This document shows, in pieces, positions 56,631-64,000 of a stretch of DNA of 64,000 nucleotides (position 1 is the stretch's first letter; every line of letters begins with the position of its first letter). The DNA is from Pseudomonas wadenswilerensis (GTDB lineage: Bacteria > Pseudomonadota > Gammaproteobacteria > Pseudomonadales > Pseudomonadaceae): contig NZ_UIDD01000004.1 in assembly GCF_900497695.1 (NCBI RefSeq), forward strand, positions 434,001 through 498,000, given 5' to 3'. A program made the position numbers and the translations under genes. Under the pieces are notes generated by a model. The model did not search any database and had not been told where the DNA came from. It saw only the letters and a list, made by a program, of their open reading frames with translations.

Positions 56631-57095
56631 ATGCGTAAATCTGTTCTGCTGGTGGCAAGCTTCACCACAATGTCGCTGCTGCTTGGTGGTTGTGCCTCGA
56701 GCCTGACCGGCGATTCGTACTCCCGTGATGAAGCGCGCCGTGTGCAGACCGTGCGCATGGGCACCATCGAGTCGCTGCGTCCGGTGAAAATCGAAGGTAC
56801 CAAAACCCCGATCGGCGGTGGCGCTGGTGCAATCGTCGGTGGCGTCGCCGGTAGCGCGGTGGGTGGTGGTCGCGGCAGTATCGTTGCCGCCGTGATCGGT
56901 GCCGTGGCCGGTGGCCTGGCAGGCTCTGCGGCTGAAGAAGGCCTGACCCGCACCCAGGGCGTGGAAATCACCGTGCGTGAAGACGACGGCAGCATGCGTG
57001 CCTACGTGCAGGCAGTGCAGCAGAACGAGATTTTCCGCGTAGGCGAGCGTGTGCGGATCATGACGGTCGACGGTACCAGCCGCGTCACTCACTGA
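56631..57095 (+). CDS. SlyB-like glycine-zipper outer-membrane lipoprotein
   Basis: 154 aa from an ATG after ACGGAG. Lipobox LLLGGC (Cys21), a glycine-zipper 2TM region (GGGAGAIVGGVAGSAVGGGRGSIVAAVIGAVAGGLAGSAAEE), and a C-terminal beta-rich domain (GVEITVREDDGSMRAYV, FRVGERVRIMTVDGTSRV). This is the Pcp/SlyB pattern; SlyB stabilises the outer membrane under stress in enterobacteria. A strong terminator follows. Confidence 0.9.
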   Translation: MRKSVLLVASFTTMSLLLGGCASSLTGDSYSRDEARRVQTVRMGTIESLRPVKIEGTKTPIGGGAGAIVGGVAGSAVGGGRGSIVAAVIGAVAGGLAGSAAEEGLTRTQGVEITVREDDGSMRAYVQAVQQNEIFRVGERVRIMTVDGTSRVTH

Positions 57096-57111
57096 GTTTT
57101 GCACCCCCATT

Positions 57112-57148
57112 AAAAACCCCGACTCGGCAATGCCGGTCGGGGTTTTTT
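57112..57148. terminator. Bidirectional terminator between slyB-like gene and nhaA
   Basis: Stem AACCCCGAC / GTCGGGGTT with inner CGGCA/TGCCG pairing, A tract before and T tract after; it can stop both convergent transcripts. Confidence 0.92.
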
Positions 57149-57161
57149 ATTGCCTTGAGGC

Positions 57162-58343
57162 TCAGGCCGTGACGGGCTTGCGACTCGACAGCGCGGTGAT
57201 GCCATAGCCAATCAGCGCGGCGAGGATGGAGCCGGTAAGAATACCCATGCGGTCCATGCCGGCGTACTCGCTGCTGCCCGGTACGAAGGCCAGGGAGCCG
57301 ACGAACAGGCTCATGGTAAAGCCGATGCCGCAGAGAATTGCCACCCCCAGCACCTGGCCCCAGTTGGCACCCGCGGGCAAGGCGGCCATGCCGGCCTTGA
57401 TCATCACCCAGGCGAAGCCGAACACCCCGAGGGTTTTACCCAGCAGCAGGCCCACGGCGATGCCCATCGGCACGTGATGGGTGAAGCTTTCGAGGCTGAC
57501 GCCGGACAGCGACACACCGGCGTTGGCAAAGGCGAACAACGGCAGGATGCCATACGCGACCCAGGGGTGCAGGGCATGCTCCAGGCTCAGCAGCGGCGAG
57601 GGCTCGGCGTTTTTCGTCCGCAGCGGGATGCACAGTGCCAGGGTGACCCCGGCCAGCGTGGCGTGCACGCCACTCTTGAGTACGCAGACCCAGAGAATTA
57701 GGCCAACCACCATGTACGGACCAAGCTTGACCACGCCCATGCGGTTCATCGCGATCAGCACCAGCAGGCAGGCTGCCGCCAGGCCAAGCGAGAGACTCGA
57801 CAGCGTGCCGGAGTAGAACAGGGCAATGACGATGATCGCACCCAGGTCGTCGATGATCGCCAGGGTCATCAAAAACAGCTTGAGCGAAACCGGTACGCGT
57901 TTGCCCAGCAGGGCCAGCACGCCGAGGGCGAAGGCGATGTCGGTGGCCATGGGGATGGCCCAACCCGCAACGGCGGCCGGGTTGTCCTTGTTGAGGAACC
58001 AGTAGATCAGCGCCGGCACCACCATGCCGCCGATGGCGGCAGCACCGGGCAGGACGATTTGCGAGGGCTTGGACAAGTGCCCGTCGACCACTTCGCGCTT
58101 GACCTCAAGGCCGATCAGCAGGAAGAACAGGGCCATCAGCCCGTCGTTGATCCACAAAAGCAAGGGTTTGGCGATTTTCAGCGCGCCAATCTGGGCGACC
58201 ACGGGAACATCCAGCAGGCCGTTGTACAGGTACGACAGCGGCGAGTTGTTGATGATCAGGGCCAGGGCAGCTGCAGCAATCAGTAATAGACCGCTGGCAG
58301 CTTCCAACTGAAAGAAACGTGTGAAAGTGCTACGCAGGGGCAA
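57162..58343 (-). CDS. nhaA: Na+/H+ antiporter NhaA
   Basis: 393 aa from a TTG that lies six bases after GGAGAG and starts [12 protein letters not shown] like other NhaA; a GTG 12 codons earlier is the alternative, and the ATG in between is out of frame. Eleven to twelve helices; the transport motif [10 protein letters not shown] and [14 protein letters not shown] carry the ion-binding Asp pair. It exports Na+ for H+ at high pH. Confidence 0.93.
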   Translation of the reverse strand: MPLRSTFTRFFQLEAASGLLLIAAAALALIINNSPLSYLYNGLLDVPVVAQIGALKIAKPLLLWINDGLMALFFLLIGLEVKREVVDGHLSKPSQIVLPGAAAIGGMVVPALIYWFLNKDNPAAVAGWAIPMATDIAFALGVLALLGKRVPVSLKLFLMTLAIIDDLGAIIVIALFYSGTLSSLSLGLAAACLLVLIAMNRMGVVKLGPYMVVGLILWVCVLKSGVHATLAGVTLALCIPLRTKNAEPSPLLSLEHALHPWVAYGILPLFAFANAGVSLSGVSLESFTHHVPMGIAVGLLLGKTLGVFGFAWVMIKAGMAALPAGANWGQVLGVAILCGIGFTMSLFVGSLAFVPGSSEYAGMDRMGILTGSILAALIGYGITALSSRKPVTA

Positions 58344-58566
58344 GGGCGCTCTCCATCCTGAAGGTTCTGATAGGGGCACACCCTACCCTGTGGTGATATT
58401 CTTTAAAACAAAAACTATATTCTTTTTTGTTATAAGCTGTAACCAACTCACGCCCTGCAGCCTAGCAGTTGTAGTCGATAATTCACCGTGGCTGTATCTG
58501 TAGGAATTATCAGAATTTTCCTAACATGTTCTGCAGAACTTCGACCTTTTTGCCCGAGAATCGACC

Positions 58567-59661
58567 ATGAACGATCACCGCCAGTGGGCTCGTGAAGCCA
58601 TCCGTATTATCGAAGCGGACTTCCAGCGTAGCGCCGACACTCACCTGATCCCGCTGCCGCTGCCAGGCTTTCCCGAGGTCGAGCTGTATTTCAAGGATGA
58701 GTCGAGCCACCCCACCGGCAGTCTCAAGCACCGGCTGGCGCGGTCGTTGTTTCTCTATGCCCTGTGTAATGGCTGGTTGCGCCCGGGCGCGCCGGTGATC
58801 GAAGCATCCAGCGGCTCGACGGCGATTTCCGAAGCCTACTTCGCGCGTTTGCTCGGTTTGCCCTTCATTGCCGTGGTACCGGCCAGCACCTCGCAGGAAA
58901 AGATTGCCCAGATTGCCTTCTATGGCGGCCAGAGCCACCTGGTGCAGGATCCGACGCAGATCTACGCCGAATCCGAGCGCCTGGCCCGGGAAAGTGGCGG
59001 GCACTTCATGGACCAGTTCACCTATGCCGAGCGCGCTACCGATTGGCGGGCGAACAACAACATCGCCGAGTCGATCTTTGCCCAGATGCGCTTCGAGCAG
59101 TTCCCGGAGCCGAGCTGGCTGATTTCCAGCCCGGGCACGGGCGGTACCACCGCTACGTTAGGCCGCTATGTGCGCTATCGCCAGCACGTCACTCGGGTGC
59201 TGTGCGCCGATGCCGAGCGCTCGGTGTTTTTCGACTGCTACAAGACGGGTGACCGTTCCCTGCGCCTGGACTGCGGTTCGCGCATTGAAGGCATCGGCCG
59301 GCCACGAGTGGAGGCTTCGTTCCTGCCGCAGGTGATCGATGCCATGGTCAAGGTGCCGGACGCCCTGTCCCTGGCGGCCATGCATTACCTGGCCCAGCGC
59401 CTGGGACGGCGTGTTGGCGGTTCCAGCGGCACCAACCTGATTGGCGCCCTGGCAGCGGCGCAGCAAATGCGCGCGGCGGGGGAGGCCGGGTCGATCGTGG
59501 CAATACTGTGTGATGGCGGCGATCGCTATGCGACCACGTACTATGACCAGGACTGGTTGAGCGGGCAGGGGTATCAGCTGGAGGGGATGATTGCGGCGGT
59601 GGCTGCTTGTGTCGAGCGCGGTGAGGCGTTGCCGGCGTCGGTATTGCGCGAGGGTGTTTGA
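58567..59661 (+). CDS. PLP-dependent cysteine-synthase-family enzyme
   Basis: 364 aa type II PLP enzyme. PLP-binding Lys in [13 protein letters not shown] (about 54), phosphate loop in [15 protein letters not shown], and [20 protein letters not shown]. The family includes cysteine synthase, cystathionine beta-synthase and the Cds1-type cysteine desulfhydrases. It lacks typical CysK sequence around the substrate loop, so it is best called a cysteine synthase-like or desulfhydrase-like enzyme; the exact reaction is unresolved. Confidence 0.82.
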   Translation: MNDHRQWAREAIRIIEADFQRSADTHLIPLPLPGFPEVELYFKDESSHPTGSLKHRLARSLFLYALCNGWLRPGAPVIEASSGSTAISEAYFARLLGLPFIAVVPASTSQEKIAQIAFYGGQSHLVQDPTQIYAESERLARESGGHFMDQFTYAERATDWRANNNIAESIFAQMRFEQFPEPSWLISSPGTGGTTATLGRYVRYRQHVTRVLCADAERSVFFDCYKTGDRSLRLDCGSRIEGIGRPRVEASFLPQVIDAMVKVPDALSLAAMHYLAQRLGRRVGGSSGTNLIGALAAAQQMRAAGEAGSIVAILCDGGDRYATTYYDQDWLSGQGYQLEGMIAAVAACVERGEALPASVLREGV

Positions 59662-59683
59662 AGGCGGGCTGCCTTGCAGCCCG

Positions 59684-59742
59684 TCGCCGGCAACGCCGGC
59701 TCCCACAAATCAGGCCCTTGTGGGAGCCGGCGTTGCCGGCGA
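59684..59742. repeat. Inverted REP pair, TGTGGGAGCCGGCGTTGCC type
   Basis: Two 24-base arms (59684-59707 and 59719-59742) pair perfectly around an 11-base loop; same family as at 32866 with slightly altered stem. Between two convergent genes. Confidence 0.9.
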
Positions 59743-59762
59743 TTACTGTGTTGCGGTATGAA

Positions 59763-61376
59763 TCAGGCCTGCAGACCGAGCATGCTGCGCGCCACCGCTT
59801 CAGCAATGCGAATCCCGTCAACACCCGCCGACAGGATCCCGCCGGCATAACCTGCACCTTCACCCGCCGGGAACAAGCCCTTGAGGTTCAGGCTCTGCAT
59901 GCTGGCATCACGGGTGATGCGCAGCGGCGATGAGGTACGGGTTTCGATCCCGGTCAATACCGCGTCAGGCAGGTTGTAGCCCTTGATCTGCCGATCGAAG
60001 GCCGGGAGGGCTTCACGAATGGCTTCGATGGCAAAGTCGGGCAGGCTCGGGGCCAGGTCGCCCAGGCTGACACCTGGCTTGTAGGACGGCTCGACACTGC
60101 CGATGGCAGTGGACGGCCGTCCGGCGACAAAGTCACCGACCAGTTGCGCCGGCGCCTGGTAGTTGCTGCCACCCAGCACGTAAGCGTGGGCTTCGAGTTT
60201 TTCCTGCAGCTCGATACCGGCCAGCGGGCCACCCGGATAATCCTGCTCAGGGGTAATGCCAACGACGATACCGGAGTTGGCATTGCGCTCGTTACGCGAG
60301 TACTGGCTCATGCCGTTGGTGACCACCCGGCCCGGCTCGCTGGTAGCGGCAACCACGGTGCCGCCCGGGCACATGCAGAAGCTGTAGACCGAACGGCCGT
60401 TCTTGGCGTGGTACACCAGCTTGTAGTCGGCCGCGCCCAGTTTCGGGTGACCGGCATACTTGCCCAGGCGCGCCTGGTCGATCAGCGATTGCGGATGTTC
60501 GATACGGAAGCCGATCGAGAACGGCTTGGCCTCCATGAACACGCCGCGGGCATGCAGCATGCGGAACGTGTCACGGGCACTGTGGCCCAGGGCCAGGACC
60601 ACATGGCGCGAATGCAGCTGTTCGCCGCTTTCCAGGACCACGCCGTTGAGCTGGCCGTCGTCCATCAGCAGGTCGGTGACCTTTTGCTCGAAGCGCACTT
60701 CGCCGCCCAGCGCGTGGATTTCGTGGCGCATGTTCTCGACCATGCCGGTCAGGCGGAACGTACCGATGTGCGGCTTGCTGACGTAGAGGATCTCGTCCGG
60801 TGCACCGGCTTTGACGAACTCGTGCAGTACCTTGCGGCCGTGGTGCTGCGGGTCCTTGATCTGGCTGTAGAGCTTGCCGTCGGAGAAGGTCCCGGCACCG
60901 CCTTCGCCAAATTGCACGTTCGACTCGGGGTTGAGCACGCTTTTACGCCACAGGCCCCAGGTGTCCTTGGTGCGCTGACGAACTTCCTTGCCGCGCTCAA
61001 GGATGATCGGCTTGAAGCCCATCTGCGCCAGCAGCAGGCCGGCAAAAATCCCGCACGGGCCGAAGCCGACGACGATAGGGCGCTCCTGCAGGTCGGCGGG
61101 GGCCTGGCCAACCACTTTGTAGCTGACATCTGGAGCGACGTTGACGTTGTGATCGTCGGCGAACTTTTGCAGCAGTTCGGCTTCGTTGCTCGCTTGCAGG
61201 TCGATGGTGTAGATGAACAGCAGCTCGCTGTTCTTCTTGCGCGCATCGTAGCTGCGCTTGAACAGGGTGAAGTCCAGCAGTTGCTCGTCGCTGATGCCTA
61301 AGCGTTGCACGATGGCCTCGCGCAGGGCTTCATCAGGATGATCCAGCGGCAGCTTCAGTTCGGTGATTCGTAACAT
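59763..61376 (-). CDS. FAD-dependent oxidoreductase, COG2509 type
   Basis: 537 aa from MLRITELKLPL. An N-terminal alpha/beta domain, then the Rossmann FAD motif VGFGPCGIFAGLLLAQMGF near residue 105, the GGAGTFSDGKLYSQIKDP signature of this family and GEGAGYAGGILSAGVDG near the C-terminus. Predicted cytoplasmic dehydrogenase; the substrate is unknown. Confidence 0.88.
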   Translation of the reverse strand: MLRITELKLPLDHPDEALREAIVQRLGISDEQLLDFTLFKRSYDARKKNSELLFIYTIDLQASNEAELLQKFADDHNVNVAPDVSYKVVGQAPADLQERPIVVGFGPCGIFAGLLLAQMGFKPIILERGKEVRQRTKDTWGLWRKSVLNPESNVQFGEGGAGTFSDGKLYSQIKDPQHHGRKVLHEFVKAGAPDEILYVSKPHIGTFRLTGMVENMRHEIHALGGEVRFEQKVTDLLMDDGQLNGVVLESGEQLHSRHVVLALGHSARDTFRMLHARGVFMEAKPFSIGFRIEHPQSLIDQARLGKYAGHPKLGAADYKLVYHAKNGRSVYSFCMCPGGTVVAATSEPGRVVTNGMSQYSRNERNANSGIVVGITPEQDYPGGPLAGIELQEKLEAHAYVLGGSNYQAPAQLVGDFVAGRPSTAIGSVEPSYKPGVSLGDLAPSLPDFAIEAIREALPAFDRQIKGYNLPDAVLTGIETRTSSPLRITRDASMQSLNLKGLFPAGEGAGYAGGILSAGVDGIRIAEAVARSMLGLQA

Positions 61377-61482
61377 GGCAGGGTCCAGTATCCCGGCCAT
61401 GAACGGCCGGCGGCTTTACACAAACCGCCAAGTATAAGCTGTTCGCCGCCTTTGCAGACAGGTTAAACGCAGGCGCCGATGA

Positions 61483-62157
61483 TCAGTCGTTGCGCGAGCC
61501 GCCGTAGTAGGCACAACCGCGCAGGGTCTTGCCGTCCACCCGCAGCTCGGCGCTCAGGTGCTGGACGCTGCCGGTGGCGCTGTCGACGCAGCGCTGCGGG
61601 GCGACCCAGAGTTCGACTTTCTGGCCGTTGGCCTCGGTGCTCAGGCTGAAGCGTCCGTCGGGCAGTTGTTCTTCCAGGTAGGGCACGGCCAGCGAAGGCT
61701 GACCGACGCGCTCCAGGACCATGCCCTTGCCGCCGGCCTTGAGGCTCCAGTCCGGCTCATGGCCGCTGGCGCGCAGGGTCAGGCGCTTGAAGTTGGGATC
61801 GCTGCAGGCGCTGCTGGAATGCTCGACGCGGTACAGGCGCTGCACATTCAACTGGCCATCGTTGCCGCCTTTCTGGCTGGCCGACAGCGTGCCGCGCACG
61901 TCGGCGAACAGGGTGCCGGGCGTTGCCGCCAGTGCGCTGGCTTCCTGCAGCAGGCCGGTGTTGCCGCTGTCATTGACAGCAAAGCGGCGGGTTTCTTCGC
62001 AGGGCTTGAACAGCAGTTGTCCGCCCTGGGCAGTCAGTTCGCCCTGCATGCGGGTCTGGCCTGCGGTAGAGGCGGCTTGCGGCTTTTCAGCCAGCATCTG
62101 GCAGCCGGCAAACAACGGCAACAAGGCGACAAGCAACAGCGAAGGGGCGGCACGCAT
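61483..62157 (-). CDS. COG3650-like lipoprotein
   Basis: 224 aa after GGAG. Signal peptide and lipobox LLPLFAGCQ (Cys19). N-terminal half with FKPCEETRRFAV and DVRGTLSASQ; C-terminal half SGHEPDWSLKAGGKGMVLE, then a Cys pair (CVDSATG, GCAYYGG). This pattern is that of COG3650/heat-shock-like HslJ relatives. No assigned function. Confidence 0.78.
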   Translation of the reverse strand: MRAAPSLLLVALLPLFAGCQMLAEKPQAASTAGQTRMQGELTAQGGQLLFKPCEETRRFAVNDSGNTGLLQEASALAATPGTLFADVRGTLSASQKGGNDGQLNVQRLYRVEHSSSACSDPNFKRLTLRASGHEPDWSLKAGGKGMVLERVGQPSLAVPYLEEQLPDGRFSLSTEANGQKVELWVAPQRCVDSATGSVQHLSAELRVDGKTLRGCAYYGGSRND

Positions 62158-62227
62158 CAAGCAAACTCCAGCATCTCGAGCAAAAGGTGCCGCCACGTTA
62201 CGCAGGCTGGTCGCTGATCACAAGGCC

Positions 62228-62827
62228 TTAGCCAACCTGGTAGGTCTGGCCGGTCTGCATTCCTTCAACGCTCTTGGCATAGGCCAGTGCCACGTCGGCG
62301 GCCGGCACCGGCTTGAACCCGCGGAAATACGGAGCATAGGCCGGCATGGCTTCGACCAGTACGTTGGGGCTGATGGAGTTGACCCGCAGGCCACGGGGCA
62401 ATTCGATGGCTGCCGCCTTGACGAAGGCATCGAGCGCGCCATTGACCAGGCTGGCCGAGGCGCCGGAGCGGATCGGGTCGCGGTTGAGAATGCCGCTGGT
62501 AAAGGTGAATGAGCCGCCATCGTTGATGAACTCGCGGCCGATCAACAGCAGGTTGACCTGGCCCATCAGCTTGTCGCTCAGGCCCAGGGCGAAGTGCTCC
62601 GCATTCATTTCATCAAGGGGGGCAAAGGTCACGTTACCGGCGGCGCAGACCAGGGCATCGAAGCGGCCGGTCTGTTCGAACAGGCGGCGAATCGAGGCGC
62701 TGTCGCTGATGTCCACCTGATAGTCGCCGCTGCTGCGGCCGATGCGCAGCACTTCATGACGTTGTTCCAGCTCTTTGGCAACCGCCGAACCGATGGTACC
62801 GCTGGCGCCGATCAACAGGATTTTCAT
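62228..62827 (-). CDS. Short-chain dehydrogenase/reductase-like protein, atypical
   Basis: 199 aa. NAD(P) motif LIGASGTIGSAV at the N-terminus, NNAG-equivalent CAAGNVTFAP, Ser111 in SFTFTSG. The expected YxxxK is not present in the right place (GASASLVNGALDAFV), so it belongs to the atypical group lacking the catalytic Tyr. Divergent from a LysR gene. Confidence 0.88.
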   Translation of the reverse strand: MKILLIGASGTIGSAVAKELEQRHEVLRIGRSSGDYQVDISDSASIRRLFEQTGRFDALVCAAGNVTFAPLDEMNAEHFALGLSDKLMGQVNLLLIGREFINDGGSFTFTSGILNRDPIRSGASASLVNGALDAFVKAAAIELPRGLRVNSISPNVLVEAMPAYAPYFRGFKPVPAADVALAYAKSVEGMQTGQTYQVG

Positions 62828-62919
62828 TGAGCCATTCCTCGTGGGTAGTGAAGACAAGGCTCAAGTCTAGGGTGGATTTTTCTGCAGATAAGCGTGCTAA
62901 TAGGCAACCTTTGGTTTTC

Positions 62920-63843
62920 ATGTGGAAACAATCCGTGAGCGACCTCGACGATCTGGCGGCCTTTGCCGCGTTGATGGATGCCGGCAGTTTCACCCTGGCC
63001 GCGCAGCAACTGGGCTGGAGCAAGGGGCAACTGTCCAAGCGCATCAGCGCCCTGGAAGCCAGCCATTCAGTGAAGTTGCTGCACCGCACCACCCGGCGCC
63101 TGAGCCTGACGGCTGCCGGCGCCATGTTGCTGCCTCAAGCGCAGGCGTTGGTGCGGCAGATGGAAGGGGCACGGCAAACCCTGGCCATGCTCAAGGACGA
63201 ACTGGCGGGGCCGGTGCGTATCACCGTGCCGGTGTCGTTGGGGGAGACGTTCTTCGAGGGGTTGCTGATGGAGTTCGCCGCCACCTACCCGGACCTGCAG
63301 GTGGAGCTTGAGCTGAACAATGGTTATCGCGACCTTTTGGGCGAGGGTTTCGATCTGGCGATTCGTACCGAGGTGCAGGATGACGCGCGCCTGGTGGCTC
63401 GTCCGGTGCTGGCCATGCAGGAACTCACCTGTGCCAGCCCAGCCTATCTGCAACGTCATGGAGAGCCGCGGATACCGGCCGACTTGAGCGGCCATCGTTG
63501 CCTGCTCAATAGCCATTACAGTGGCCGTGAAGAATGGTTGTACCACCAGCAGCATGAATTGTTGCGGGTGCAGGTGGCCGGAAGCTTTGCGAGCAATCAT
63601 TACAGCTTGCTGAAGAAGGCGGCACTGCTGGGTGCTGGCGTCGCTCGCTTGCCGTCGTACATGCTGCATGCAGAACTGGCTGACGGTCGCCTGCAGTGGT
63701 TGCTGCGCGACTATCAGACGCGCAGCGTACCGTTGTTTCTGGTACACCCCTATCAGGGCGGGATGCCGAAGCGGGTCCAGGTGCTGGCCGATTACCTGCT
63801 GGCCTGGTTCAGGCGTAGCAGTCAGGCGCTACGGACCCTCTAG
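62920..63843 (+). CDS. LysR-family transcriptional regulator
   Basis: 307 aa from an ATG at 62920; a GTG five codons later (62935), after GGAAAC, is equally possible. N-terminal winged HTH (FAALMDAGSFTLAAQQLGWSKGQLSKRISALE) and a C-terminal periplasmic-binding-protein-type effector domain. Divergent from the SDR gene by about 90 bases, so it is the likely regulator of that gene. Inducer unknown. Confidence 0.9.
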   Translation: MWKQSVSDLDDLAAFAALMDAGSFTLAAQQLGWSKGQLSKRISALEASHSVKLLHRTTRRLSLTAAGAMLLPQAQALVRQMEGARQTLAMLKDELAGPVRITVPVSLGETFFEGLLMEFAATYPDLQVELELNNGYRDLLGEGFDLAIRTEVQDDARLVARPVLAMQELTCASPAYLQRHGEPRIPADLSGHRCLLNSHYSGREEWLYHQQHELLRVQVAGSFASNHYSLLKKAALLGAGVARLPSYMLHAELADGRLQWLLRDYQTRSVPLFLVHPYQGGMPKRVQVLADYLLAWFRRSSQALRTL

Positions 63844-63845
63844 GG

Positions 63846-64000
63846 TTACATCTTGTCGTCGTTCATTTCTTTTTTCATCATCTTGTCGTCCTTTTCCATC
63901 TTCTTGTCCTTGCTCATGTCCATCATCTTGTCGTCGGCCATTTTCTTGTCCATTTTCATGTCCTTGTCCATGCTCGCTTCCTTGCTCATTTTCATGTCGT
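63846..64000 (-). CDS. MXKDX-repeat protein, C-terminal fragment
   Basis: The last 51 residues or so of a protein that begins beyond the right edge; the stop is two bases after the LysR stop. It is composed of repeats such as MDKDMKMDKKM and DKMMDMSKDKKM, rich in Met, Lys and Asp. This matches the pentapeptide MXKDX repeat family, small proteins with a signal peptide and unknown role. Confidence 0.85.
   Translation of the reverse strand, partial: DMKMSKEASMDKDMKMDKKMADDKMMDMSKDKKMEKDDKMMKKEMNDDKM

Overview
The window is a gene-dense stretch of a high-GC gammaproteobacterial chromosome that reads as Pseudomonas, most likely the P. putida / P. fluorescens lineage. The evidence is gene content and order familiar from that genus (acidic amino-acid transport next to glpFKRD, argF next to a molybdopterin oxidoreductase, grxD-bfr-bfd-peroxiredoxin-rnt-pyrC-motY-argG, metG-rnf-nth, apbC-csp-dcd) and several Pseudomonas-type REP hairpins ending in CTCCCACA or CTCCTACA. 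I see no tRNA, rRNA, CRISPR array, transposase, integrase or phage gene. This is mainly housekeeping chromosome with a few less ordinary patches.

Layout. 1-5570: AauRS two-component system and the AatJQMP glutamate/aspartate ABC transporter, with a textbook sigma-54 promoter and two AauR-like palindromes. 5570-10600: glpF-glpK-glpR-glpD glycerol catabolism, with GlpR-like operators. 10880-14300: ybaK-type deacylase, PhzF-family isomerase, and argF in one operon with an orphan FbpC/PotA-like ATPase. 14680-23270: molybdopterin oxidoreductase, Grx4-type glutaredoxin, bacterioferritin and its ferredoxin (Fur-box candidate), peroxiredoxin, pyrC-rnt, motY and argG (tandem ArgR half-sites). 23330-24960: an AT-rich patch with a hypothetical membrane protein and an orphan BvgA-like response regulator. 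25010-34150: small PA3496-family protein, nth, an Rnf/Rsx operon without rnfC, metG, apbC, csp and dcd.

34250-43520: a second polar/basic amino-acid transporter of the aotJQMOP type, then a large five-haem cytochrome that looks like a three-haem dehydrogenase cytochrome fused to a TsdA-like two-haem cytochrome, then a lipoprotein of the penicillin/AHL acylase family. 43700-48670: small SEC-C proteins, a LEA-2 lipoprotein, tandem OmpA/thrombospondin-3 lipoproteins (the second with its Shine-Dalgarno buried in a hairpin), a DUF1145 membrane protein overlapping a secreted collagen-like protein, and a CopD-like membrane protein. 48770-64000: dinG, an agarase-like glycoside hydrolase, a serine beta-lactamase-family esterase, an OmpA lipoprotein with an AlgP-like Lys/Ala tail, pdxH, a SlyB-like lipoprotein, nhaA, a cysteine-synthase-like PLP enzyme, an FAD oxidoreductase, a COG3650-like lipoprotein, a divergent SDR/LysR pair and the C-terminus of an MXKDX-repeat protein.

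Themes that link the genes: ArgR probably controls both argF and argG; two solute-transport operons each carry a hairpin directly after the binding-protein gene; iron/redox genes cluster around bfr-bfd; and envelope proteins with OmpA-like peptidoglycan-binding domains occur four times. I found no convincing defence or biosynthetic island. The best candidates for something under-described are the Rnf operon lacking rnfC, the five-haem fusion cytochrome, the SD-sequestering hairpin between the OmpA paralogues, and the OmpA-AlgP-tail and collagen-like surface proteins.
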